Of a stretch of DNA of 64,000 nucleotides, positions 17,062 to 26,493 are shown piece after piece; the stretch's first letter is position 1; each line of letters begins with the position of its first letter. Source of the stretch: Lysobacterales bacterium (GTDB lineage: Bacteria > Pseudomonadota > Gammaproteobacteria > Xanthomonadales > Ahniellaceae); contig JACPFU010000003.1 in the NCBI GenBank assembly GCA_016182785.1, positions 124,001-188,000 on the forward strand, given 5' to 3'. Both the position numbers and the translations under genes were made by a program. The notes under the pieces were generated by a model, which worked only from the letters and a program-made list of their open reading frames with translations, did not search any database and was not told the origin of the DNA.

Positions 17062-18855
17062 ATGAAGCACATTCGCAACTTTTCGATCATCGCCCATGTC
17101 GACCACGGCAAGTCGACGCTCGCCGACCGCATCATCCAGATCTGCGGCGGGCTGGAGGAGCGCGAGATGGAAGCCCAGGTGCTCGACTCGAATCCGATCG
17201 AGCGCGAGCGCGGCATCACCATCAAGGCGCAGTCGGTGTCGCTGCCGTTCAAGGCGAAGGACGGCCAGACCTATCTGCTGAACTTCATCGACACCCCGGG
17301 CCACGTCGACTTCTCCTACGAGGTATCGCGCTCGCTCGCCGCCTGCGAGGGTGCGTTGCTGGTCGTGGACGCGGCGCAGGGTGTGGAAGCGCAGTCGGTC
17401 GCCAATTGCTACACCGCGGTCGAGATGGGCCTCGAAGTGCTGCCGGTGCTGAACAAGATCGACCTGCCGACCGCCGATCCGGAGAAGGTCAAGAAGGAGA
17501 TCGAGGCGGTGATCGGCCTCGATGCCACCGATGCGCTCCAGGTCAGCGCCAAGACCGGACTCAACGTGCGTGACGTGCTCGAAGCCATCGTCGAGAAGAT
17601 CCCGGCACCGCAGGCCGGAGAGTTCCCGCAGCTGCAGGCGCTGATCATCGATTCCTGGTTCGACAACTACCTCGGCGTGGTCTCGCTGGTGCGCGTGATG
17701 CAGGGCGAGATCAAGCCCAAGGACAAGATCCTGGTGATGTCGACCGGTCGCACCCACGAGGTCGACCAGGTCGGCATCTTCACGCCCAAGCGCAAGATCA
17801 CGGATCGTCTCGGCCCGGGCGAGGTCGGCTTCGTCTGTGCGTCGATCAAGGAAGTGCACGGCGCGCCGGTCGGCGACACCCTGACCCTGGCCAAGGATCC
17901 GGCGCCGTCGGCGCTGCCAGGCTTCCGCAAGATGCAGCCGCGCGTCTTCGCGGGCCTGTTTCCGACCAATGCCGACGACTACCCGGACCTGCGCGAGGCG
18001 CTCGAGAAGCTGACGCTGAACGATTCGTCGCTGCATTTCGAGCCGGAAAGCTCCGAAGCACTCGGCTTCGGCTTCCGCTGCGGCTTCCTCGGCATGCTGC
18101 ACATGGAGATCGTGCAGGAGCGGCTGGAGCGGGAATACGATCTCGACCTGATCACCACCGCGCCGACGGTGATCTACGAGGTGCTCGACACCGAAGGCAA
18201 GGTCTCGCCGCTGGACAACCCGGCCAACCTGCCGCCGGTCAACAAGATCGAGGAAATCCGCGAGCCGATCATCCAGGCCACGATCCTGACGCCGCCGGAC
18301 TACGTCGGCAACGTCATCTCGCTGTGCGAGGAAAAGCGCGGCAGCCAGGTCTCGATCAACTACCTCGGCTCGCAGGTGCAGATCATCTACGAACTGCCGC
18401 TGGCCGAAGTCGTGCTCGACTTCTTCGACCGGCTCAAGTCGGCAAGCCGCGGCTATGCCTCGCTCGACTACCATTTCCTGCGTTTCGACGCCGGCAGCTT
18501 CGTGCGCCTGGACGTGCTGATCAACGGCGACAAGGTCGACGCGCTGTCGAGCATCGTGCACCGCTCGCAGGCCGACCGTCGCGGCCGCGACCTGTGCGAG
18601 AAGATGAAGGAGCTGATTCCGCGCCAGATGTTCGACGTCGCCATCCAGGCCGCGGTCGGCGCCCAGATCATCGCGCGTTCGACGGTCAAGGCGATGCGAA
18701 AGAACGTGCTCGCCAAGTGCTATGGCGGCGATGCCACGCGCAAGAAGAAGCTTCTTGAGAAGCAGAAGGAAGGCAAGAAGCGCATGAAGCAGGTCGGTCG
18801 CGTCGAGATCCCGCAGGAAGCCTTCCTCGCGGTGCTGCAGACCGACAGCAAGTAA
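17062..18855 (+). CDS. lepA: elongation factor 4 (LepA)
   Basis: 597 residues, the normal length. LepA is a ribosome-bound GTPase that can back-translocate tRNAs. P-loop AHVDHGKST lies at residues 11-19, G3 DTPGHVDF and G4 NKID follow, and the C-terminus carries the LepA-specific domain ([20 protein letters not shown], about 560-579). ATG 17062 gives the classical [16 protein letters not shown] start; the in-frame codons from 17023 are not LepA-like and include the hairpin. lepB follows after 20 nt. Confidence 0.98.
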   Translation: MKHIRNFSIIAHVDHGKSTLADRIIQICGGLEEREMEAQVLDSNPIERERGITIKAQSVSLPFKAKDGQTYLLNFIDTPGHVDFSYEVSRSLAACEGALLVVDAAQGVEAQSVANCYTAVEMGLEVLPVLNKIDLPTADPEKVKKEIEAVIGLDATDALQVSAKTGLNVRDVLEAIVEKIPAPQAGEFPQLQALIIDSWFDNYLGVVSLVRVMQGEIKPKDKILVMSTGRTHEVDQVGIFTPKRKITDRLGPGEVGFVCASIKEVHGAPVGDTLTLAKDPAPSALPGFRKMQPRVFAGLFPTNADDYPDLREALEKLTLNDSSLHFEPESSEALGFGFRCGFLGMLHMEIVQERLEREYDLDLITTAPTVIYEVLDTEGKVSPLDNPANLPPVNKIEEIREPIIQATILTPPDYVGNVISLCEEKRGSQVSINYLGSQVQIIYELPLAEVVLDFFDRLKSASRGYASLDYHFLRFDAGSFVRLDVLINGDKVDALSSIVHRSQADRRGRDLCEKMKELIPRQMFDVAIQAAVGAQIIARSTVKAMRKNVLAKCYGGDATRKKKLLEKQKEGKKRMKQVGRVEIPQEAFLAVLQTDSK

Positions 18856-18875
18856 TTCCAACCACGGATGCCGGC

Positions 18876-19703
18876 ATGGGAAACATCAAGCTCGATTTCG
18901 CCCTGATTCTGGTCTGCCTGAGCGCCGTCACCGGCGTGATCTGGGCGATCGACCATTTCCTGTTCGCCAAGGCGCGTGTGGCGAAGCAGGGTGAGGCGGC
19001 GAAGGAACCGCTGCTGGTCGAATACTCGCGTTCGTTCTTCCCGGTGATCTTCATCGTCCTGATCATCCGCTCGTTCATCGCCGAGCCATTCCGGATTCCG
19101 TCGAGTTCGATGATGCCCTCGCTGCTGATCGGCGATTTCATCCTGGTCAACAAGTTCTCCTACGGCTTGCGCATCCCGGTGCTGAACAAGGAATTCGTCG
19201 CCATCGGCAAGCCCCGGCGCGGCGACGTCGTCGTGTTCAAGTACCCGGGCAAGTTCCCCGGCGACCCGATGGCCGGAACCGACTACATCAAGCGCGTGAT
19301 CGGTCTGCCCGGGGACACGGTCAGCTACCTCGACAAGGTGGTGCACATCAATGGCGTCGCGGTATCGCAGGTGCCGATCGGGCGCTACGAGGGCGTCGGC
19401 CAGGGCAGCGGCATGACCGGCGCGATCCGCTCCATCGAGCACCTGCCTGGCCGCGAGCACGAGATCCTGCAAGACCCCTACGCGATGCACTCGCTGCCCC
19501 TCGGCGACACCTGGGTGGTGCCCGAAGGCGGGTATCTGGTGCTCGGGGACAACCGCGACAATAGCGAAGACAGCCGCTATTGGGGTATGGTTCCGGAAGC
19601 CAACCTGGTCGGTCGCGCGTTCTTCATCTGGATGAACTGGGACAGCCAGAACGGTGGCATTGACTTCAGTCGAATCGGTTCCGTGATCAGGGGAGGAGAG
19701 TGA
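18876..19703 (+). CDS. lepB: signal peptidase I
   Basis: 275 residues. Two N-terminal membrane segments (about 5-27 and 55-68) anchor a periplasmic catalytic domain. The S26 dyad is Ser78 in IPSSSMMPSL and Lys139 in DYIKRVIGLPGD; box E (GDNRDNSEDSRYWG) is also present. It removes Sec and Tat signal peptides. The order lepA-lepB-DUF4845-rnc-era-recO is common in gamma- and betaproteobacteria. The next gene starts 1 nt after its stop. Confidence 0.97.
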   Translation: MGNIKLDFALILVCLSAVTGVIWAIDHFLFAKARVAKQGEAAKEPLLVEYSRSFFPVIFIVLIIRSFIAEPFRIPSSSMMPSLLIGDFILVNKFSYGLRIPVLNKEFVAIGKPRRGDVVVFKYPGKFPGDPMAGTDYIKRVIGLPGDTVSYLDKVVHINGVAVSQVPIGRYEGVGQGSGMTGAIRSIEHLPGREHEILQDPYAMHSLPLGDTWVVPEGGYLVLGDNRDNSEDSRYWGMVPEANLVGRAFFIWMNWDSQNGGIDFSRIGSVIRGGE

Positions 19704-19704
19704 G

Positions 19705-20112
19705 ATGCACAAGTTGCGATCAGGTCAGGGCGGCATTTCTTTCCTGGGGTTCGTAATCGTTCTCGCAGTCGTCGGCTTTTTTGCTTTCCTTGGAATGAAG
19801 CTATATCCCGCCTACGCGGAGTACTACAACGTGGTCTCGGCGATGGAAGCGATTCGCCGCGAGCCAGGTTCTTCGCGGTGGAGCCCGGCGGAGGTCATGC
19901 TCTCCCTCGAGAAGCGGATGTACATCAACTACGTCAACGCGAAGAACGTCAGCAAGCGGAACTTCCAGATCAAGCGGTCCGGCACTGGGTATACGCTTTC
20001 GGTGCATTACGAGAGGCGCGAGCCGCTCCTGTACAACCTGGACTACGTGGCGAAGTTCGACCGGTCGATCGAGATTGGCTCGAAGCTCGACAGCGGTGCC
20101 AGTGGCGACTGA
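19705..20112 (+). CDS. DUF4845 domain-containing protein
   Basis: 135 residues with one membrane segment close to the N-terminus (GISFLGFVIVLAVVGFFAF, about 10-28), preceded by GG, giving it a type-IV-pilin-like look. The soluble rest contains KLYPAYAEYYNVVSAMEAI and VHYERREPLLYNLDYVAKFD, as usual for DUF4845 proteins found between lepB and rnc. The GGGGAGGAG ribosome site lies inside the end of lepB. The role is unknown; genomic context suggests a link to protein export or RNA processing. Its 3' end overlaps the rnc start. Confidence 0.88.
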   Translation: MHKLRSGQGGISFLGFVIVLAVVGFFAFLGMKLYPAYAEYYNVVSAMEAIRREPGSSRWSPAEVMLSLEKRMYINYVNAKNVSKRNFQIKRSGTGYTLSVHYERREPLLYNLDYVAKFDRSIEIGSKLDSGASGD

Positions 20113-20752
20113 TCTTGCCTCGCTCGCCCTGACCCACCGCAGCGCGCGGGGGGCGAACAACGAGCGTCTGGAGTTTCTTGGCGATGCGGTGGTCGGGTTG
20201 GTGGTTGCGGAGTTGCTGTATGAGCGCTTTCCGAAGCTCGACGAAGGCGTGCTGACGCGGATGCGCGCGCACCTGGTGTGCGAGCGCGGGCTGGCGGAGG
20301 TGGCACGGGCGCTGCGTCTGGGCGAGCGCCTGCAACTTGGGCCCGGAGAACTGAAGTCGGGTGGACAGCGGCGCGACTCGATCCTGGCCGATGCCCTGGA
20401 GGCACTCGCCGCGGCGCGTTACTTCGAGGCGGGTTGGGATCTCTGCCGCGCGGAAGTGCGCGGCTGGTTCGAACCGGCGCTGGAGCGCCTGCGCGGCGAT
20501 GACTTCGGTAAGGACGCCAAGACCCGGCTGCAGGAATGGCTCCAGGCGCGGGCCCTGGGTCTGCCTCGCTACGAACTGGTCGATGCCGTAGGCCCCGAGC
20601 ATGCGCGCGAGTTCCTGGTGCGCTGCCATGTGGACGCAGGCGCGCAGCAGACCGAGGCCCGCGGCCACAGCCGCAAGCTCGCCGAGGCACGGGCAGCGGA
20701 AGCGATGATCACCCGCCTGGAAGCCGGCGAACGCAAGCAGGGGGCGGCATGA
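20102..20752 (+). CDS. rnc: ribonuclease III
   Basis: 216 residues from GTG 20102. RNase III cuts double-stranded RNA, including the rRNA precursor. Catalytic residues are Glu24 and Asp28 in NERLEFLGD and Asp97 and Glu100 in DALEAL; spacing equals E. coli E41/D45/D114/E117. A dsRNA-binding domain is at about 140-212 (DAKTRLQEWLQ, then GHSRKLAEARAAEAM). The protein is about 17 residues shorter at the N-terminus than E. coli RNase III; alternative starts GTG 20096 or TTG 20075 add only 2 or 9 residues. It overlaps the DUF4845 gene by 11 nt, with no clear ribosome site. Confidence 0.93.
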   Translation: MATDLASLALTHRSARGANNERLEFLGDAVVGLVVAELLYERFPKLDEGVLTRMRAHLVCERGLAEVARALRLGERLQLGPGELKSGGQRRDSILADALEALAAARYFEAGWDLCRAEVRGWFEPALERLRGDDFGKDAKTRLQEWLQARALGLPRYELVDAVGPEHAREFLVRCHVDAGAQQTEARGHSRKLAEARAAEAMITRLEAGERKQGAA

Positions 20753-21642
20753 GCGAGCACCGTTTTGCGACCGTGGCCGTGGTCGGGCGGCCGAACGTCG
20801 GCAAGTCGACCTTGCTGAACACGCTGGTCGGATATGCACTCAGCATCGTCGCACCAAAGCCGCAGACCACACGCCATCGCCTGCTCGGGGTGCTGACCCG
20901 GGACGACGTGCAGTTCGCGTTCCTCGACACGCCGGGCATCCATCGCGCGCAGACGCGGGTGCTGAACCGGGTGCTCAATCGCACCGCGTTCGCGGCGCTG
21001 GAGGAGGCCGACATCGTGCTCTGGCTGCTCGATGCGACGCGTCGCACCGAGGAGGACGATCTGGTCGCCGAGCGCTTGCGCGGGCGCAAGGTGCCGGTGG
21101 TGATCGCGCTGAACAAGGCCGACAAGGTCGCCGACAAGGGGCGGCTGCTGCCGTTGATTGCCGACCTGCAGCAGGCCTACGAGCCTGCCGCGATCGTGCC
21201 GATCTCGGCCTTGAAGAACTCGGGCACCGAGCAGTTGCTGAAGGTGCTGACCGGCTTGGCGCCGCCCGGCGAGGCGCAGTTCGACGCCGAGGACATCACT
21301 GATCGCAGCGAACGCTTCCTCGCCGCCGAGCGCGTGCGCGAGCAGTTGATCATGCAGCTGCACGACGAACTGCCGTATGCGACTTCGGTGGAGATCGAGC
21401 GCTGGGAGCAGGAAGGCGACCTGGTCAAGATCGGCGCGGTGATCTGGGTCGAGCGCGACGCGCAGAAGGCGATCGTGATCGGCGCCGGCGGCGCGCAGCT
21501 GAAGGCGATCGGGATCCGCGCGCGCAAGGTGCTGGAGAAGTTGCTCGACGCCCGCGTGCATCTGGAGACCTGGGTGCGGGTACGCGAGAACTGGTCGGAC
21601 GACGAGCGCGCGCTGAAGCGCATGGGCATCGACCAGGCCTGA
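20749..21642 (+). CDS. era: GTPase Era
   Basis: 297 residues. The GTPase domain has P-loop GRPNVGKS (13-20), DTPGIH and NKAD; a C-terminal KH domain has VIGAGGAQLKAIGIRARK (about 244-261). Era binds the 3' end of 16S rRNA and times 30S assembly and cell division. The ATG at 20749 overlaps the rnc stop (ATGA), as in many proteobacteria, so the two products are made together. recO starts 3 nt after the stop. Confidence 0.97.
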   Translation: MSEHRFATVAVVGRPNVGKSTLLNTLVGYALSIVAPKPQTTRHRLLGVLTRDDVQFAFLDTPGIHRAQTRVLNRVLNRTAFAALEEADIVLWLLDATRRTEEDDLVAERLRGRKVPVVIALNKADKVADKGRLLPLIADLQQAYEPAAIVPISALKNSGTEQLLKVLTGLAPPGEAQFDAEDITDRSERFLAAERVREQLIMQLHDELPYATSVEIERWEQEGDLVKIGAVIWVERDAQKAIVIGAGGAQLKAIGIRARKVLEKLLDARVHLETWVRVRENWSDDERALKRMGIDQA

Positions 21643-21645
21643 GCC

Positions 21646-22374
21646 ATGCGCGAGCGCGTCGAGCGGCAGCCGGCCTATGTGCTGCACGAGCGGCCCTATC
21701 GCGAGACCAGTGCGATCCTCGAACTGCTCAGTCGCGATCATGGTCGCGTGGCCGTGGTCGCGCGCGGGCTGCGCGCACCGAAGCCGCGTTTCGCGCGTGG
21801 AGCGCTGCGCGCGCTGCAACCGCTGGAATGCGGCTGGATCGGGCAGGGCGAGATGGGCCAGCTGATCGCGGTCGAGGTCATCGGGCTGCCGCAGGCGGTG
21901 ACCGCGATGCAGCTGCAGTCGGTGCTGTATCTGAACGAGCTGCTGGTGCGGCTGCTGGCGCGCAACGACCCGCACCCCAGGGTTTTCGACGCCTATGCCG
22001 GGCTGCTCGGGGACCTGCCGCGTGCAAATGCCGTGCTCGGATTCGCACTGCGGCGGTTCGAGAAGGACCTGCTGGCAGAGCTTGGATACGGCATCGACTT
22101 CGCTTGGGACCTGGCAACGCAGGCGCCGGTGCGGGAGCAGGGCTACTACCGCGTCGATCCCGAACAAGGCGTGTTCGCGGTGGCCGGGCCTGGCCGCGGT
22201 GCGTTGCCGGGCGGTGCGCTGCTCGCACTGGCTGCGGGCGTGCTGCCTGCTGCCGAATTGCTTGCCGACCTGCGGCGAATGATGCGCAGCCTGCTGCTGC
22301 ATCACCTCGGCGGGCACGGCCTCCAAGCCTGGCGTGTGCTCAGGTCGCCAGTGCCGCCAGCAGATCCGGCATGA
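21646..22374 (+). CDS. recO: DNA repair protein RecO
   Basis: 242 residues. The N-terminal OB fold starts with PAYVLHERPYRETSAILELL, typical of RecO, followed by the helical domain (LNELLVRLLARNDPHP). RecO helps RecR load RecA on SSB-coated single strands. It closes the lepA-to-recO run. Its last 35 nt overlap the 3' end of the convergent REC-HPt gene, an unusually deep tail-to-tail overlap. Confidence 0.93.
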   Translation: MRERVERQPAYVLHERPYRETSAILELLSRDHGRVAVVARGLRAPKPRFARGALRALQPLECGWIGQGEMGQLIAVEVIGLPQAVTAMQLQSVLYLNELLVRLLARNDPHPRVFDAYAGLLGDLPRANAVLGFALRRFEKDLLAELGYGIDFAWDLATQAPVREQGYYRVDPEQGVFAVAGPGRGALPGGALLALAAGVLPAAELLADLRRMMRSLLLHHLGGHGLQAWRVLRSPVPPADPA

Positions 22375-23053
22375 GCTCGGCACAGGCTGCGTCGTAACGG
22401 CGCAGCAAGCCGGACCAGTCGGCGGCGTCGCGCGGCGTGTCGTCGATGAATGCGGACAACGGTCTTGCCCCGCAGAAACCGGCGGAGGATTTCATCCGAT
22501 GCAGCGCATCGCGCAGCCTTGCCTCATCGTGCGCGGTCACCGCCGCCAGCAGCATCTCGCGATAGACCGGCAACTCGTCGACCAGGATCCGTCGCAGCGA
22601 ACGCACGGTGTCGGCCGAGCCCCAGATCGCGAGTGCGGCCGCGTCATCGAGCGCGGGTTCGCTGCAGACGTCCTGCGCGGGCGAACCGCCGTCCAACGCC
22701 GATTGCAGCCCAGCAGCGGTGATCGGCTTGGCCACTGCGACCGCAAACCCGCATTGCAGCAGGGTTTGCTGGCGCTCCTCGTCGATCTCGGCGCTGATCG
22801 CGATCGCGCGTGCATGGCGCGTTCCCGCCAGATCGCGCAGCCGCGCGAGCAGCGAGCTGCCGTCTTCGCCGTCCAGCCGTTGATCGAGCACGACCTGGTC
22901 GAACCGTTCGTGGCGTGCGGCAGCAAGCGCCGCAGGGACCGAGGCGGCCGTGGTCACCGCATGGCCGAGCGTGCGCAATTGCGCCGACAGCACCTCGCGC
23001 ACGATCGGGTCGTCGTCGACCAGCAGGATGCGCTGCGCTGCCGCTGTGTTCAC
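22340..23053 (-). CDS. response regulator with receiver and HPt domains
   Basis: 237 residues. The receiver domain (about 8-122) is canonical: Asp13-Asp14-Asp15, phosphoacceptor Asp57, Ser87 and Lys109. The C-terminal part (about 140-237) looks like a histidine phosphotransfer domain with His185 in LHRMKSSAGFCGA. Such REC-HPt proteins relay phosphate inside multi-step phosphorelays and lack an output domain. No histidine kinase lies nearby, so the partner is encoded elsewhere. The 3' end overlaps recO. The HPt call rests on one motif and helical composition. Confidence 0.82.
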   Translation of the reverse strand: MNTAAAQRILLVDDDPIVREVLSAQLRTLGHAVTTAASVPAALAAARHERFDQVVLDQRLDGEDGSSLLARLRDLAGTRHARAIAISAEIDEERQQTLLQCGFAVAVAKPITAAGLQSALDGGSPAQDVCSEPALDDAAALAIWGSADTVRSLRRILVDELPVYREMLLAAVTAHDEARLRDALHRMKSSAGFCGARPLSAFIDDTPRDAADWSGLLRRYDAACAELMPDLLAALAT

Positions 23054-23120
23054 CGCGAGGCCCTCGGAAGATTGGCTTGCCGGTAGACTACACGGCCCGA
23101 ATCCAGCTGTTGACTCCCCA

Positions 23121-24434
23121 TTGAATCGACGTCTTTCCAGCGAGCCGCTGCTGCTCGAAATCCAGAACCTCGGGCACGACGGTCGCGGCGTGGCGCGTCA
23201 CGAAGGCAAGGCCACCTTCGTGGCCGGCGCGCTCGGCGGGGAGCAAGTTCTCGCCCGACTCACCGCCCGGCATCGCCAGTACGATGAAGCCGAGGTGGTC
23301 GAAGTGCTGTCGCCATCGCCGGATCGTGTGGCCCCGGGCTGCGTGCATTTCGGCGTCTGCGGCGGCTGCGCCCTGCAGCACCTGACCGCGCCGGCGCAGA
23401 TCGCGGCGAAGCAGAACACGCTGCTCGAGAATCTCGCGCGCATCGGCGACGTCGAGCCCAAGCGCGTGCTGGATCCGCTGCAAGGCGAGTCCTGGCGTTA
23501 TCGCCGGCGCGGTCGACTGTCGGTGCGCTACGTCGAGAAGAAGGGACGGGTGCTGGTCGGTTTCCGCGAGACCAATGGCAAGTACGTCGCCGATCTGGCC
23601 TCGTGTCCAGTGCTGCTGCCGGCGATCGGCGAGCGCATCAGCGCGATCGCCGAGCTGCTGGCCACGCTCGACGCCGTGCGCGAAGTGCCGCAGATCGAGT
23701 TTGCCTGTGGTGATGCGCTGACCGTGCTGGTGTTCCGCCACCTGCAACCGCTGTCGAGCGGCGACCAGGAAAAACTCATCGCGTTCGCGAAGCAACACGA
23801 GCTGGCAGTGATGCTGCAGCCCAAGGGGCCGGACTCGGTGCATGCCCTGTGGCCGGAGACGGTCGAGCTGTATTTCGACATCCCGCGCTTCGACCTGCGT
23901 CTCGGCTTCGACGCGCTCGATTTCATCCAGGTCAATGCCGCGATCAATGCGCGCATGATCGACCATGCGCTGGCCCTGCTCGATGTGCAGCCCGACGAAT
24001 CCGTGCTCGACCTGTTCTGCGGGCTCGGCAACTTCACCTTGCCGCTGGCACGCCAGGCGAAGTCCGTGGTCGGCATCGAGGGCGACCATGCTCTGGTCGC
24101 GCGCGCGAAGCGCAATGCCGAGCGCAATGGCATCGGCAACGCCGAGTTCTTCATGGCCGACCTGTCCGAGAACCAGCGCGATGCGTCCTGGGCACGACGG
24201 CCCTACGACCGCGTGCTGCTCGACCCCGCGCGTGCCGGCGCCGACAAGCTGATCGAGTGGTTCCCGTTCAAGCAGGTCAAGCGCGTGGTCTACGTGTCCT
24301 GTCATCCGGCCTCGCTGGCGCGCGACGCCGGCCTGCTGGTGCGCCAGCATGGCTACAAGCTCAAGGCCGCGGGCGTGATGGACATGTTCCCGCACACGGC
24401 GCACGTCGAATCGATCGCCGTGTTCGAGTGCTGA
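23121..24434 (+). CDS. rlmD: 23S rRNA (uracil-1939-C5)-methyltransferase RlmD
   Basis: 437 residues if the TTG at 23121 is the start; no ATG or GTG fits, and E. coli RlmD has 433. A TRAM domain (about 8-66) precedes the 4Fe-4S cysteines Cys74, Cys80, Cys83 and Cys162. The methyltransferase domain has VLDLFCGLGNFTLPLA, LLDPARAGA and YVSCHPASLARD with the catalytic Cys. It methylates U1939 of 23S rRNA using S-adenosylmethionine. It diverges from the REC-HPt gene (67 nt between) and is followed by the CYTH gene after 2 nt. Confidence 0.95.
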   Translation: MNRRLSSEPLLLEIQNLGHDGRGVARHEGKATFVAGALGGEQVLARLTARHRQYDEAEVVEVLSPSPDRVAPGCVHFGVCGGCALQHLTAPAQIAAKQNTLLENLARIGDVEPKRVLDPLQGESWRYRRRGRLSVRYVEKKGRVLVGFRETNGKYVADLASCPVLLPAIGERISAIAELLATLDAVREVPQIEFACGDALTVLVFRHLQPLSSGDQEKLIAFAKQHELAVMLQPKGPDSVHALWPETVELYFDIPRFDLRLGFDALDFIQVNAAINARMIDHALALLDVQPDESVLDLFCGLGNFTLPLARQAKSVVGIEGDHALVARAKRNAERNGIGNAEFFMADLSENQRDASWARRPYDRVLLDPARAGADKLIEWFPFKQVKRVVYVSCHPASLARDAGLLVRQHGYKLKAAGVMDMFPHTAHVESIAVFEC

Positions 24435-24436
24435 GC

Positions 24437-24934
24437 ATGGCAGTCGAGATCGAACGCAAGTTCCTGGTGCGCGGTGCCGACTGGCGCCCCCAGGTCACGC
24501 GCAGCATCGCGATGGACCAGGGGTATCTCGGGGGCGATCGTTGCTCGGTGCGCGTGCGCCTGGAAGGCGAGGCGGCGGCGCTGAACATCAAGTCGCGCGA
24601 GGCGGGTGCGAAGCGCCTGGAGTTCGAGTACCCGCTGCCGGTCGGTGACGCCCGCGAGTTGCTCGCTCGCTTGGCCGGCACCCGCATCACCAAGACCCGG
24701 CACCATGTCGAGGTTGATGGCCAGTTGTTCGAGATCGATGAATTCGCCGGCGACAACGCCGGGCTGATCGTGGCCGAGATCGAGCTGGACGCGGTCGATT
24801 CGCCGTTTCCGCGGCCCTCCTGGCTGGGTCGCGAGCTGACCGACGAAGCGCGCTTCTACAATCTGCGCCTGGCGACGACGCCATTCGCGACCTGGAACGA
24901 TCGCGACGCCATCCTGGAGGAAATCGCATGCTGA
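24437..24934 (+). CDS. CYTH domain protein (inorganic triphosphatase family)
   Basis: 165 residues. The ExExK signature EIERK at residues 4-8, paired basic strand residues (VRVRLEGEAAALNIKS) and late acidic strands (FEIDEFAG, VAEIELDA) define the triphosphate tunnel fold. Members hydrolyse tripolyphosphate or similar compounds with a divalent metal. It is a single-domain form without the CHAD domain of YgiF. It starts 2 nt after rlmD and overlaps nagZ by 7 nt. Confidence 0.9.
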   Translation: MAVEIERKFLVRGADWRPQVTRSIAMDQGYLGGDRCSVRVRLEGEAAALNIKSREAGAKRLEFEYPLPVGDARELLARLAGTRITKTRHHVEVDGQLFEIDEFAGDNAGLIVAEIELDAVDSPFPRPSWLGRELTDEARFYNLRLATTPFATWNDRDAILEEIAC

Positions 24935-25941
24935 TGATCGGCATCGCCGGCAAGACGCTGGCGCCCGAGGAACAGGACTGGATCCGCGCGCCGATGGTCT
25001 GCGGCGTGATCCTGTTCACCCGCAACTTCACGTCGCGCGAACAGGTCAGCGCGCTGTGCGCCGAGATCCGCGCGGTACGCGGCGGGCCATTGCTGATCGC
25101 CGTCGACCAGGAAGGCGGCCCGGTGCAGCGCTTCCGCGACGGCTTCACCGCGCTGCCGGCCCTGGCCCTGTTCGGCGAGCGTTACGCGATCGATGCCGCC
25201 GGCGCGCTGCAACTCGCCGAACAACATGGTTGGCTGATGGCGAGCGAGATGCTCGCACTCGGCATCGACTTGAGCTTCGCACCCTGCATCGATCTGAAGC
25301 GCGGCAACCGCGCGATCGGCATCCGCGCGTTCCACGAGGACCCGGCGGTGGTCGCGGCGTTCGCGGTGGCCTATGTGCGCGGCATGCACCGTGCCGGCAT
25401 GGCCGCCACGCTGAAACACTTCCCGGGCCATGGTTCGGTGCTCGAAGACACGCATTTCGATACCGCGGTCGACGCGCGAACGCTTGCAGCGATCGAATGC
25501 GAGGATCTGTATCCGTTCGGCGCCGGCTTCGCCGCCGGGGCCGAGGCGGTGATGATGGCGCACGTCGCCTATCCCGAGGTCGCGCCGGAGCCAGCCGGGT
25601 ATTCGCCGCGCTGGATCCGCGAACTCCTGCAGCAGCAGATGAAGTTCGGCGGCATCGTGTTTTCCGATGACATCGGCATGGCCGCAGCCGAGTCTGCGGG
25701 CGGCATCAAGGCGCGCATCGATGCGCACCTGGATGCCGGCTGCGACATCGTGCTGGTGTGCGCGCCGACGATCGTCGCCGAAGCGATCGAGGCGGTTTCG
25801 ACCCGCGAGCCGGTGGCCCGGTCGCGCTGGGGCACACTGCTGGCGCGCGCGCAGCCCGATTGGGCCGTGCTGGTAGAGGCCGAAGCATTCCAACAAACCC
25901 GCGCGGCACTCGCTGCGCTTCGCCAGGAGACCGTGGCATGA
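24928..25941 (+). CDS. nagZ: beta-N-acetylhexosaminidase NagZ
   Basis: 337 residues, cytoplasmic glycoside hydrolase family 3. KHFPGHG at 163-169 and the loop EDTH (173-176) hold substrate and the general acid/base His176; the nucleophile is in FSDDIGM (Asp247/248). NagZ removes GlcNAc from anhydromuropeptides during cell-wall recycling. The gene overlaps the CYTH gene at its start and hpt at its end (ATGA), so translation is coupled. The nagZ-hpt-phosphorylase order is frequent in xanthomonads and pseudomonads. Confidence 0.95.
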   Translation: MLMIGIAGKTLAPEEQDWIRAPMVCGVILFTRNFTSREQVSALCAEIRAVRGGPLLIAVDQEGGPVQRFRDGFTALPALALFGERYAIDAAGALQLAEQHGWLMASEMLALGIDLSFAPCIDLKRGNRAIGIRAFHEDPAVVAAFAVAYVRGMHRAGMAATLKHFPGHGSVLEDTHFDTAVDARTLAAIECEDLYPFGAGFAAGAEAVMMAHVAYPEVAPEPAGYSPRWIRELLQQQMKFGGIVFSDDIGMAAAESAGGIKARIDAHLDAGCDIVLVCAPTIVAEAIEAVSTREPVARSRWGTLLARAQPDWAVLVEAEAFQQTRAALAALRQETVA

Positions 25942-26489
25942 ACGCACATCCGCTTTCCGAAGCCCTGCAACACTCCGACCGGCTGTGGTCGCGCGAGCAG
26001 CTGTTTGCCGCGATCGCCCGTCTCGGCCGCGAACTCGATCTCGCCTATGCCAGTGCGGAGCAGCCACCGGTGTTCCTGACGGTGATGAACGGCGGCATGT
26101 TCTTCGGCGCCTACCTCGCGCATGCGAGCAAGGTCGACTACCACTTCGACTACGTGCACGCGACGCGCTACCGCAGCGGCACCATGGGCCACGCGCTGGA
26201 ACTGGTGAAGGCGCCGCGCACGCCGCTCCACGGACGCGACGTCCTGATCGTCGACGACATCCTCGACGAGGGCAAGACGCTGGTGATGGTGCGCGACTGG
26301 TGCCTGGCGCAGGGCGCGTCCAGCGTGCGCATCGCGGTGCTGGCCGAGAAGAAGCACGACCGCTGCGTGCCCGGGTTCAAGGCCGATTTCGTCGGCGTCG
26401 AGGTTGCCGACCGCTACGTCTACGGCTTCGGCATGGACTACTACGAACAGGGGCGCAGCCTCGACGCGATCTACGCGCTGAAGGACTGA
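25938..26489 (+). CDS. hpt: hypoxanthine-guanine phosphoribosyltransferase
   Basis: 183 residues. The PRPP-binding motif DVLIVDDILDEGKT lies at about 101-114, with FLTVMNGGMFFGAYLA near the N-terminus and YVYGFGMDYYEQGR near the C-terminus. It salvages hypoxanthine and guanine. It overlaps nagZ by 4 nt and precedes a methylthioinosine phosphorylase-type gene, whose reaction yields hypoxanthine; the pair therefore makes a short purine-salvage unit. Confidence 0.94.
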   Translation: MNAHPLSEALQHSDRLWSREQLFAAIARLGRELDLAYASAEQPPVFLTVMNGGMFFGAYLAHASKVDYHFDYVHATRYRSGTMGHALELVKAPRTPLHGRDVLIVDDILDEGKTLVMVRDWCLAQGASSVRIAVLAEKKHDRCVPGFKADFVGVEVADRYVYGFGMDYYEQGRSLDAIYALKD

Positions 26490-26493
26490 TGCC

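Noticed and set aside
16438..18861. An 807-codon frame on the - strand across degP and lepA
   Set aside because: Mirror of highly conserved genes; composition is typical of antisense shadows and no ribosome site or fold is evident.
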